Positions 1-6,000 of a stretch of 8,428 bases of DNA are shown piece by piece. The translations under genes and the position numbers were made by a program. The stretch is from an uncultured Odoribacter sp. (lineage in GTDB: Bacteria; Bacteroidota; Bacteroidia; Bacteroidales; Marinifilaceae): assembly GCA_905204385.1 (NCBI GenBank), contig CAJKZL010000109.1:1-8428 (forward strand), given 5' to 3'. A model generated the notes under the pieces. The model was given only the letters and a program-made list of their open reading frames with translations, searched no databases and was not told where the DNA came from. How positions within the stretch are numbered: position 1 is the first letter of the stretch; every line of letters starts with the position of its first letter.

Positions 1-783
1 CTTATCTCCTTTCTCTAAAAGGGTACGTGAATAGGCGATTTCAATGCCTGCATCCTCGAGCAAAACCCGGGAGATGACAAACTTCTTATCGATAAGCATC
101 GCGATTTCAGAAACTTCTTTTCCGAACAAAGCCGGATTTTTCACCTGAATGGAAACATGCGTAGCCCGGGCCGCCTTTTCTTCCTGGGCATTCTGAATAG
201 CCTCATTCTCTTTGTTGAAATCGATCCGGAACAGATAACGAATCGACAGAATAGCCAGAATAATCCCGACAACTCCCAAAGGATAGGCAACGGCATACCC
301 CATAGCAATGTCCGTACCCTCGCGTCCGGCAACATCGAAAAACGCTTGCTGGGCAGCACCTAAACCAGGCGTATTGGTCACCGCCCCCGAAAGAATGCCC
401 ACCATGGTGGTAATCGGTAAACCTGTAAGCCTATAAATCACATAAGTGATCGCCACTCCCAGAAACACGATCAGCACCGCAAGCATATTCAAGGTCATTC
501 CTCCCTTTTTAAAAGAAGAGAAAAAACCCGGCCCAACCTGCAATCCGACAGAATAAACAAACAAGATGAGTCCGAACTCCTTCAGAAAATGAAGCGCATG
601 TCCATCCATCCGCATATTAAAATGACTGAAAATGATCCCTACGAACAAAATCCAGGTAATCCCCAAAGAAATACCCGCAATTTTAATTTTCCCCAACAGA
701 ATACCGATAAAAATCACCATGGCGACCAATAAAATGGAATGCCCGATGCCTGTCCCAAAAAACAAAGTGTTTATCCAATCCAT
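1..783 (-). CDS. AspT/YidE-family membrane carrier, N-terminal 261 residues (partial at window edge)
   Basis: The ATG is at 783-781 and the frame stays open to base 1, so only the N-terminal 261 codons are present; family members are usually about 550 residues. Visible are hydrophobic segments near residues 13-30, 37-54, 69-86, 97-118 and 159-187, and the family signature SGAVTNTP (residues 132-139) followed by GLGAA, typical of the aspartate:alanine exchanger (AAE, Asp-Al_Ex) repeat. A charged linker (190-207) leads into HVSIQVKNP (209-217), which looks like the start of a TrkA-C (RCK_C) domain that sits between the two membrane repeats in this family. The missing part should be the rest of the TrkA-C region and the second membrane repeat. 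Known members exchange amino acids or dicarboxylates, but the substrate cannot be read here. It is transcribed divergently from the gene at 1014. Family is confident, function is not. Confidence 0.88.
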   Translation of the reverse strand, partial: MDWINTLFFGTGIGHSILLVAMVIFIGILLGKIKIAGISLGITWILFVGIIFSHFNMRMDGHALHFLKEFGLILFVYSVGLQVGPGFFSSFKKGGMTLNMLAVLIVFLGVAITYVIYRLTGLPITTMVGILSGAVTNTPGLGAAQQAFFDVAGREGTDIAMGYAVAYPLGVVGIILAILSIRYLFRIDFNKENEAIQNAQEEKAARATHVSIQVKNPALFGKEVSEIAMLIDKKFVISRVLLEDAGIEIAYSRTLLEKGDK

Positions 784-824
784 AGCTATGCAGTTGTTTT
801 TCGCCTGAATTATACTTAAAGTGG

Positions 825-857
825 CAAAATTACAAATTCCTGCAGCAGTAGAAAATT
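825..857 (-). promoter_or_regulatory. Candidate Bacteroidetes-type promoter for the AspT/YidE gene
   Basis: On the minus strand, TAATTTTG (832-825) matches the Bacteroidetes -7 consensus TAnnTTTG fully. A T-rich stretch ending TTTC lies about 18 bases upstream, near the position expected for the -33 TTTG element, but is a weaker match. Transcription would start near 820, giving a leader of about 37 nt before the ATG at 783. No Shine-Dalgarno sequence is seen, as is usual in this phylum. Confidence 0.45.
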
Positions 858-912
858 TTTAAACGGATTAAATGTAATTTTAGGATACAGGCCTGAGGTA
901 ATCCTATTTTCG

Positions 913-936
913 TTCCCGATTCCCTGCTTCGGGGAT
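913..936. other. Small hairpin in the divergent intergenic region
   Basis: TTCCCGA (913-919) can pair with TCGGGGA (929-935) with one G-T pair, leaving a 9-nt loop; ATTCCC/GGGGAT (919-924/931-936) is an alternative pairing. It lies 78 bp upstream of the ATG at 1014, between two divergent genes, so it is not a terminator of either. It could be a leader structure or an operator. The remainder of 784-1013 holds no gene that I can see. Plus-strand TAnnTTTG-like matches at 875, 939 and 976 are imperfect and lack a properly spaced -33 element, so the promoter of the 1014 gene is not resolved. Confidence 0.25.
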
Positions 937-1013
937 TATACTTTCTGTAAAAATGGCAACTCAGCACCCTCATTTTACGTTTAACAAGCTATCGAAAGAT
1001 TAAACCCACAATT

Positions 1014-1340
1014 ATGGTTAACGATCTGTTATATTTCATATTAAGGGCGTCGATCAGTGCCTCGCTCAGCGACAGAGAGGCGTTTATCGAAAAAGTATCG
1101 GCCGTCATCGAACACAAAATGCACCAGGACCCCGAAGCGGCCAAGCATTTAAGCAATCAAATCGCCGGTGCTATGGAAGGATTGAGCGGCACCCTGCTCC
1201 TTCAACAGCTCTTTGCCCCCAAACGGGATAAAAAGTTAAATCAAACCCTGGACAACCTATCCGAGGCGATCGAAAAACTGAATTCTTTACTGGAAGAAGC
1301 AGACCTATCCGGTGCTTCTTCACAAACCGACCCGTCATGA
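1014..1340 (+). CDS. Small helical protein of unknown function, coupled to UbiB
   Basis: A 108-residue protein I do not recognise as a named family. It has no signal peptide. Residues 3-17 could form a hydrophobic or amphipathic helix, residues 20-65 are mixed helical, and a heptad-like stretch at about 74-95 (LNQTLDNLSEAIEKLNSLLEE) suggests a short coiled coil; the tail is rich in Ser, Asp and Thr. The stop overlaps the ATG of the UbiB kinase in an ATGA (1337-1340), so the two are probably translationally coupled and may act together. In other phyla, short phasin-like helical proteins are encoded next to UbiB/ABC1 kinases; that comparison rests on size, helicity and position only, not on visible homology. 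A role as accessory or membrane-recruiting partner of the kinase is inference. That the frame is a real gene is well supported by the overlap and lack of any competing frame. Confidence 0.8.
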   Translation: MVNDLLYFILRASISASLSDREAFIEKVSAVIEHKMHQDPEAAKHLSNQIAGAMEGLSGTLLLQQLFAPKRDKKLNQTLDNLSEAIEKLNSLLEEADLSGASSQTDPS

Positions 1341-2986
1341 GAATTACCGATCTATATGCAAGCTACCTGAAGGCTGCCCGTACCGTCCAAATCATGGGCA
1401 TACTGACAAAACACGGTACCCGGGAAATGATCAACCGCTCTTTCCTGGGCCGGAGAATCCGTAAACGCAGAATACGCCAACACAAACCCGTATATACCAC
1501 TCAGGAAAGACTCCGTCTGGCCATCGAAGACCTGGGACCTACATATGTGAAATTCGGGCAAATCCTGGCAGACCGACCGGACATACTGTCGGAAAGATTC
1601 AGGAAAGAATTGAAAAAATTACAAACCAATGCCCTGCCTTTCGACGATAATCTGGCCATCCGTCTGATCGAAGACGAACTGGGAGCCCAGATCAAAGATG
1701 TATTTTCGGAATTAAACCCCCACTGCATAGCATCCGCCTCTATCGGACAGGTTTACACCGGCCGACTCAAGAGCGGCCACGAAGTGGTCATTAAAATCCG
1801 ACGCCCCAATATAGACCAGCAAATCAAGCTCGACCTGTATCTGATGCGTTATGTTGCCAAAAGACTGGCCCGGGAATATCCCGAGATGGAAGCCATCAAT
1901 ATCGTCGGCGTGGTCGACGAATTCGGCGACAGCATCTTCCGCGAATTGAATTATTACAACGAAGCGACCAACCTGCTCCGCTTTCACGAAATCTTTAAAG
2001 ATAATCCCCGGGTTTATATTCCGCATGTCAATATGAAGTATACAACCCACAAAATGCTCATTATGGAACGGATATTCGGGATGGCGCCCGATGATCCGGA
2101 ACAATTACGCGCTGCAGGTCTCGATCCCGTACAAATCGCTCTGAACGGAGCAGAAGCCCTGCTCATCATGATCTTTCAGGAAGGCTTTTTCCATGCCGAT
2201 CCCCATGCAGGCAATATGTTCATTCTTCCCGGTAACCGGATCGCCTTCATCGATTTCGGCATGGTGGGAGCTTTACGGCCCCGGGAGATGGAATTTCTGG
2301 CCCACCTCTCCATCGGATTCGCCCGCCGTGATCCCATCGGCCTGGCCGATTCCATGATCCGGCTCTGCGATCAGCGCTTTTTCGACCAACGGGACGATCT
2401 GATCTTTAGCCTACAGCAAATGATCAACCGCTATTCCCAACTGCCGGTGGAAAAATTCAACTATGCAAAGATGATCCAGGAATGTCTCGACATGATTACC
2501 AAATACAGCCTATGCTTGCCTACCGGTATATTTATGCTCGCCAAAGCCTTGGCCACCATACAAAAAGTGGCCGAACGTCTGGACCCCGACATCCCTTTTG
2601 CCAAACTGATCATTCCCTATGCCAAAAGCGTCGTTATGAATCAGTTCTCCGCCCGTAAGCTGGCAGCCGAACTCTATCAGACTTTAAAAGGTTATTCCAC
2701 CCTGCTGAAAACGGCCCCGGGTGACATCAGCGAAATCCTCTATAAACTGAAACAGGGAGAAATCAAACACGAACTGCAATTTACGGATATGACCGAAATC
2801 CGGAAGCTGCTCAAAAACATCACTTCACGCCTGGCCTATTCCATTCTGCTCGTCGGTTTGTTTATCGGAGCCATCGGCATCCTGGACAAAAGGCCCGACC
2901 TTAAATATGGTCATTTTCTCCTCATTATGTCCTCCTTTTTAATTTTCATCGTCATGCTGCGCTGGATTTTCAGGAAAAAAACGTAA
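1337..2986 (+). CDS. ubiB: UbiB/AarF/ADCK (ABC1) atypical protein-kinase-like ATPase
   Basis: This 549-residue protein carries the ABC1/UbiB hallmarks in order: KFGQ (the KxGQ motif, K72-Q75), the loop ASASIGQV (132-139) in place of the usual AAAS Ala-rich loop, VVIKI with the ATP-site lysine K153, ELN (203-205) at the ExD position, HADPHAGN (286-293) as catalytic loop, and IDFG (305-308) as the metal-binding DFG. Two C-terminal membrane helices (about 499-516 and 525-544) end in a basic tail, the usual anchor of bacterial members. Length is normal for the family (about 500-560). UbiB/COQ8 proteins support isoprenoid quinone synthesis through ATPase activity on membrane lipid intermediates. 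Bacteroidetes make menaquinone, so a role in menaquinone or prenyl-lipid handling is the likely inference. It is the second gene of an ATGA-coupled pair with the 1014 gene and converges on the PiT gene. The gene symbol reflects the family, not proven function. Confidence 0.92.
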   Translation: MRITDLYASYLKAARTVQIMGILTKHGTREMINRSFLGRRIRKRRIRQHKPVYTTQERLRLAIEDLGPTYVKFGQILADRPDILSERFRKELKKLQTNALPFDDNLAIRLIEDELGAQIKDVFSELNPHCIASASIGQVYTGRLKSGHEVVIKIRRPNIDQQIKLDLYLMRYVAKRLAREYPEMEAINIVGVVDEFGDSIFRELNYYNEATNLLRFHEIFKDNPRVYIPHVNMKYTTHKMLIMERIFGMAPDDPEQLRAAGLDPVQIALNGAEALLIMIFQEGFFHADPHAGNMFILPGNRIAFIDFGMVGALRPREMEFLAHLSIGFARRDPIGLADSMIRLCDQRFFDQRDDLIFSLQQMINRYSQLPVEKFNYAKMIQECLDMITKYSLCLPTGIFMLAKALATIQKVAERLDPDIPFAKLIIPYAKSVVMNQFSARKLAAELYQTLKGYSTLLKTAPGDISEILYKLKQGEIKHELQFTDMTEIRKLLKNITSRLAYSILLVGLFIGAIGILDKRPDLKYGHFLLIMSSFLIFIVMLRWIFRKKT

Positions 2987-2988
2987 GA

Positions 2989-3018
2989 GAAATTTTGGAA
3001 ATAAATTTCCAAAATTTC
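2989..3018 (+). terminator. AT-rich hairpin just after ubiB, possible terminator
   Basis: Two bases after the ubiB stop there is a perfect 13-bp inverted repeat: GAAATTTTGGAAA (2989-3001) and TTTCCAAAATTTC (3006-3018), separated by TAAA. Its place between convergent genes fits a bidirectional transcription end. No T-run follows on either strand, so it is not a textbook intrinsic terminator; it may act with the larger element at 3018-3177. Confidence 0.5.
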
Positions 3019-3049
3019 GATGAACGATAAACGATGAACGATTAATGAT
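3018..3049. repeat. Left heptamer array of an inverted-repeat element
   Basis: Four tandem 7-bp units of the form CGATNAA (N = G, A, G, T) run from 3018 to 3045, followed by a partial fifth (TGAT). The array starts at the last base of the preceding AT-rich hairpin. Its reverse complement is the same heptamer family as the array at 3143-3177, so the two face each other across the core at 3050-3142. Confidence 0.8.
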
Positions 3050-3142
3050 ACAACCCTGCGGGCGCTTTTTTACGGGCGCTTGAGCGCTCGGTCGGAACCT
3101 TTGATTCCGTCAACAAGGCGCCCCGCCAGGGGTCCATGATCC
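3050..3142. repeat. GC-rich palindromic core between the two heptamer arrays
   Basis: This core is non-coding and highly foldable. CCCTG (3054-3058) pairs with CAGGG (3127-3131) and GGGCGC (3060-3065) pairs with GCGCCC (3118-3123), making an imperfect outer stem. Inside lie two hairpins: CGGGCGC/GCGCTCG (3073-3079/3084-3090, loop TTGA, one G-T pair) and CGGAA/TTCCG (3093-3097/3105-3109). With the flanking heptamer arms this forms a branched, cloverleaf-like figure on either strand. It could be a REP- or MITE-like repeat, a bidirectional terminator between the converging ubiB and PiT genes, or a structured RNA. No transposase or target-site duplication is evident. The pairing is seen directly; the role is open. 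Confidence 0.6.
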
Positions 3143-3177
3143 TTCATCGTTAATCGTTAATCGTTAATCGTTCATCC
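3143..3177. repeat. Right heptamer array, overlapping the PiT stop codon
   Basis: Five tandem 7-bp units are present: TTCATCG, then three copies of TTAATCG (3150-3170), then TTCATCC. The stop codon of the PiT gene (3172-3174, minus strand) lies inside the last unit, so the array abuts and slightly enters the coding region. The units are the reverse complement of the family seen at 3018-3049. Confidence 0.8.
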
Positions 3178-5409
3178 CTGGAACTTTCTGCTGGCCCGCA
3201 GTAAGTGCCGGACGATGCTGACTAGTTCCTGAGATTCCTGCAACAAATTCAGGTAAACCAAAGAAATCTTCAGACTGCTGTTGATTTCCTGCACCCTGGA
3301 CAATTGCATCTTTTGAAGCCGGGAAAATTTCTCGCGGAGCACTTCCCCTCTCTGCATCACTTTGTCGGCTTCCTCATACTGTCCCGCCATAATGATCCCC
3401 TGTACCTGAAGAACCAAGGAAGTCAGTTCATCCCTCAATGGCAAAAACTCTTTCACGCAATGCTCCGGCAAAGGATTGAAATTATTGTCCACATGCTCCT
3501 TCAAGGGCTCACACATTCGTTTCAGACAGTACATAATTTGCTCACTACTATTGCTCTCCAAGTGAAACCAGGTATTTTTCTCGATCGCCATATTCCGGTC
3601 GATCCTGCGCATGCCTAACATCTCCTTCCGCCGGATTTTTTTGATCATATCCTTTTCATCGTTCGTAGCACTCACCGCTTTACGCAAACTTTTCAGATCT
3701 TCATTTACAAATCCTTCCGTCATCTGAATATAAATCCTGGCCGTGAAAGACAGCATATCCGCCAATTGTTCCCGCACATGACGCCGGAGCAAATTCCAGA
3801 TTTCCCGCTTATCCCTGCTTTGCATCATCTGCTGAAACACTTCATCCTTCTGCTCGTTCTTCAATTTATTCCGGTATCGTATATTGCTGCGCACCAACAT
3901 CAATACAGCAACACAAATCATGATGAGCATAAATCCTATCCCACCATAATACATGACCAACGTCACCAAAAAACAAATGATAAAAGCAGCTCCGGCAGTG
4001 ATAAACCAGCCCCCGATCACCGATAACACGCCGGTCACCCGGAAAACAGCGCTCTCCCTCCCCCAGGCCCGGTCGGCCAATGAACTTCCCATCGCCACCA
4101 TAAAAGCTACATAGGTGGTAGACAAAGGCAGCTTCAGAGAGGTTCCCAAGGCAATCAGCAAACCGGCCAATACGAGATTGCCGGAAGCCCTCACCAAATC
4201 GAACGCAGCCCCGTCGGCCAGGATCATCTCCTCTTTATTGAAGCGCTTGTCCATCCAACGGCGCAAACCGACAGGAATCAGATCGACCAGAGCCGCCGAG
4301 AGGGAAGTAATCGTACGAACCAAACTCCGGGCAATGGCAGAAGAACCGAAAATCTCTTCACCCTCTTCCTGACGGGATAAACTCACCGAAGTCTTGACAA
4401 CATTCTGCGCCTTTCGCGAAGTCATTAAAGAGACAACCATAATAACACCGGACAATATCAGAAAAACCAAAGGAGTTTTAGCAGGACTATTCAATGCTCC
4501 CATCAGAAAACCATCGGCATCACCACTTCCGTGGGCCACCCAATCCATATAGCTGGAAAAGCCCGCCAGGGGAACTCCGACGAAATTCACCAGATCGTTC
4601 CCTGCAAAGGCCATCGCCAAAGCAAAGGTCCCCAATAATACGATAACCTTAAACACATTGACCCGGCACCAATGCAGGATTTGCATCAGTAAGGTGAAAA
4701 AGAGCAAACAACCGCCGACGATCAAACCGGTATTCGCCTGTACCCAGGCTTTATTTTCTGCAGTCATAAACGCAGCGTCCTTGACTCCTTTAATCAGCAT
4801 AAAATAAACGATGGCAGTCACAGCTACCCCTCCGAACAAACCGATACTCCATTTGAGATGAGTCTTATAATGAAAGGTAAACAAAAGCCTGGCCAAATAC
4901 TGTACCACCGTTCCAAAGAAAAAAGCAACGGCTACCGACAGGAAAATCCCCAGAATCACCGTCAGGGCCTTCTCGGTATTCAACAACTCGGCAAAACCCA
5001 GTCCTCCATCGTCGGCAACAATTTTCACCAAAGCCAGTGCGAATGTTCCTCCCAATAATTCAAACACCATAGATACCGTCGTCGACGTAGGCATCCCTAA
5101 CGTATTGAAGATGTCCAGCAGCACCACATCCGTCACCATCACCGCCAGGAAAATACACATCAATTCATTGAAATAAAACGCTTCAGGCCGGAAAATACCG
5201 TGACGGGCAATTTCCATCATCCCATTGCTCATCGTTGCACCACAAAAAATCCCCACCGCAGCAATGATCAATATCGTCCGGAAAGAAGCGGCCTTCGCGC
5301 CTATGGCGGAATTGAGAAAATTCACCGCGTCATTACTTACTCCGACGTAAAGATCAAAAATGGCTAATAAGAAAAGAAATACGACAATACCCAGATAAAT
5401 TGTTTCCAT
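3172..5409 (-). CDS. PiT-family inorganic phosphate transporter with C-terminal PhoU-like helical domain
   Basis: With the ATG at 5409 the protein has 745 residues, much longer than the roughly 400-500 of many bacterial PiT proteins. The internal PiT duplication is visible: GVSNDAVNF (from residue 23) and AGNDLVNF (from residue 269) correspond to the GANDVAN signature, and MPTSTT (about 106-111) and LPLSTT (about 427-432) are the matching second motifs. Multiple membrane helices fill residues 4-505. The last 230 residues (from about 516) are soluble, charged and helical, resembling a PhoU-like domain; no separate phoU is nearby. PiT proteins import phosphate, often as metal-phosphate, using H+ or Na+. 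A GTG at 5427 would add six residues, but it sits at the predicted transcription start, and the Met-Glu-Thr-Ile start fits family N-termini, so I chose the ATG. Four Pho-box-like repeats precede it. The stop lies within a heptamer repeat. Confidence 0.92.
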   Translation of the reverse strand: METIYLGIVVFLFLLAIFDLYVGVSNDAVNFLNSAIGAKAASFRTILIIAAVGIFCGATMSNGMMEIARHGIFRPEAFYFNELMCIFLAVMVTDVVLLDIFNTLGMPTSTTVSMVFELLGGTFALALVKIVADDGGLGFAELLNTEKALTVILGIFLSVAVAFFFGTVVQYLARLLFTFHYKTHLKWSIGLFGGVAVTAIVYFMLIKGVKDAAFMTAENKAWVQANTGLIVGGCLLFFTLLMQILHWCRVNVFKVIVLLGTFALAMAFAGNDLVNFVGVPLAGFSSYMDWVAHGSGDADGFLMGALNSPAKTPLVFLILSGVIMVVSLMTSRKAQNVVKTSVSLSRQEEGEEIFGSSAIARSLVRTITSLSAALVDLIPVGLRRWMDKRFNKEEMILADGAAFDLVRASGNLVLAGLLIALGTSLKLPLSTTYVAFMVAMGSSLADRAWGRESAVFRVTGVLSVIGGWFITAGAAFIICFLVTLVMYYGGIGFMLIMICVAVLMLVRSNIRYRNKLKNEQKDEVFQQMMQSRDKREIWNLLRRHVREQLADMLSFTARIYIQMTEGFVNEDLKSLRKAVSATNDEKDMIKKIRRKEMLGMRRIDRNMAIEKNTWFHLESNSSEQIMYCLKRMCEPLKEHVDNNFNPLPEHCVKEFLPLRDELTSLVLQVQGIIMAGQYEEADKVMQRGEVLREKFSRLQKMQLSRVQEINSSLKISLVYLNLLQESQELVSIVRHLLRASRKFQG

Positions 5410-5432
5410 GATTCGATTTTTGCTCACTGCCG

Positions 5433-5440
5433 CAAAAATA
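5433..5440 (-). promoter_or_regulatory. Promoter -7 element for the PiT gene
   Basis: On the minus strand TATTTTTG (5440-5433) is a full match to TAnnTTTG. Transcription would begin near 5427, leaving a leader of about 18 nt before the ATG at 5409. No good -33 TTTG is found at 19-21 bases upstream; that space is taken by the 11-bp repeats, as expected for an activator-dependent promoter. Confidence 0.55.
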
Positions 5441-5445
5441 CAGGG

Positions 5446-5489
5446 AAGATATTACCTCCAGGTTACAGAAATGTTACAAAAATGTTACG
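5446..5489 (-). promoter_or_regulatory. Pho-box-like array: 11-bp direct repeats upstream of the PiT gene
   Basis: On the minus strand, related 11-bp units follow each other exactly in phase: cores CGTAAC (5489-5484), TGTAAC (5478-5473), TGTAAC (5467-5462) and a weaker GGTAAT (5456-5451). The first two units share AACATTT, and the fourth matches the second unit at most positions. PhoB-type regulators bind direct repeats with an 11-bp period, and the target here is a phosphate transporter. The array ends 5 bp upstream of the -7 element and overlaps the HxlR gene's stop codon (5487-5485). The repeats are seen directly; binding by PhoB is inferred from geometry and context. Confidence 0.65.
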
Positions 5490-5853
5490 ATCCGATCTTC
5501 CCGCAGGAGGCAGCCTCTCTTTCCTGAATCATATCCGGCATATTATCCATAGCCCAATCGATCAGCCCCTCCAGATAAGGCATAAGGCTCTGCCCTCTCG
5601 ACGTCAACCGATATTCCACCCGTGGCGGTACCTCCGCATAAACTTTCCGCTCGACCAAACCGTCGGACTCAAGCATGCGCAGCGTCACCGTCAGCATACG
5701 CTGGGAAATATCCCCTATGCTCTTCTGAATATCATTAAAACGCATCACTTCATTGGCCTTCAGCGTTACTAAAACCAGCATTCCCCATTTGCTGCTCAAC
5801 CGGCACAATACATCGCGGATCGGACAGGGATCGGCATGATAAAAATTTTTCAT
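5485..5853 (-). CDS. HxlR-family (DUF24) winged-helix transcriptional regulator
   Basis: A 122-residue protein of normal length for the HxlR/DUF24 branch of MarR-like regulators. The N-terminal CPIRDVLCRLSSKW (residues 10-23) is the family signature, with the conserved redox-sensing cysteine at C10 and a second at C17. The helix-turn-helix spans about 37-64 (FNDIQKSI, then ISQRMLTVTLRMLESDG), and the wing is about 66-84 (LVERKVYAEVPPRVEYRLT). A third cysteine, C117, lies near the C-terminus; in the Bacillus relative YodB an N-terminal and a C-terminal-region cysteine form inter-subunit disulfides, so C10-C117 is a possible pair here (inference). The gene is divergent from a DJ-1/PfpI protein, its likely target. 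The PiT gene follows on the same strand after 75 bp but appears to have its own promoter. Likely signals are quinones, aldehydes or other electrophiles. Confidence 0.92.
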   Translation of the reverse strand: MKNFYHADPCPIRDVLCRLSSKWGMLVLVTLKANEVMRFNDIQKSIGDISQRMLTVTLRMLESDGLVERKVYAEVPPRVEYRLTSRGQSLMPYLEGLIDWAMDNMPDMIQEREAASCGKIGS

Positions 5854-5883
5854 TTTTTAACACTCTATTAATGCTTTGTTTAC

Positions 5884-5919
5884 CAATATTAGTTACATCA
5901 AGGTAAGTTTCTTATTTAC
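5884..5919. promoter_or_regulatory. Candidate operator and weak HxlR promoter in the divergent region
   Basis: TTAC-N6-GTAA (5893-5906) and GTAA-N9-TTAC (5903-5919) share a half-site and form overlapping dyads between the HxlR and DJ-1/PfpI genes, where an autoregulating HxlR protein would bind. On the minus strand TAATATTG (5891-5884) is a one-mismatch -7 element for the HxlR gene, placing the start near 5878 and a leader of about 25 nt. The half-sites are only 4 bp, so chance is a real alternative. Confidence 0.3.
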
Positions 5920-5928
5920 AAGTGCCTT

Positions 5929-5960
5929 CTTGCATACCTACTCGTAAACATCTAACTTCG
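5929..5960 (+). promoter_or_regulatory. Promoter for the DJ-1/PfpI-like gene
   Basis: CTTG (5929-5932) and TAACTTCG (5953-5960) are near matches to the Bacteroidetes -33 (TTTG) and -7 (TAnnTTTG) elements with a 20-bp spacer, the usual distance. The start would be near 5966, giving a leader of about 35 nt, A-rich before the ATG at 6001. Confidence 0.45.
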
Positions 5961-6000
5961 CACTACAAAAATAATAAACTTACTAAAAATAACTATCGCC

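Noticed and set aside
1712..2104. 130-codon open frame antisense to ubiB
   Set aside because: It lies wholly inside a gene with all UbiB motifs intact, and its translation shows no domain or membrane pattern; a shadow of the coding strand's codon bias.
3050..3142. tRNA gene suggested by the cloverleaf-like fold
   Set aside because: No T-loop GTTCRA motif, no 7-nt anticodon loop in the right place, and no acceptor end; the outer stem is imperfect.
3018..3177. Insertion sequence
   Set aside because: No transposase frame fits in 160 bp and no clear target-site duplication is visible; at most a non-autonomous palindromic element.
5410..5427. GTG start at 5427 for the PiT transporter, adding six residues
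   Set aside because: It coincides with the predicted transcription start downstream of TATTTTTG, and the ATG at 5409 gives the N-terminus expected for the family.
5892..5920. A second Pho box upstream of the HxlR gene (GTTACA at 5892, TTTACA at 5915, plus-strand reading)
   Set aside because: The two cores are 23 bp apart, not a multiple of 11, and no core lies between them.
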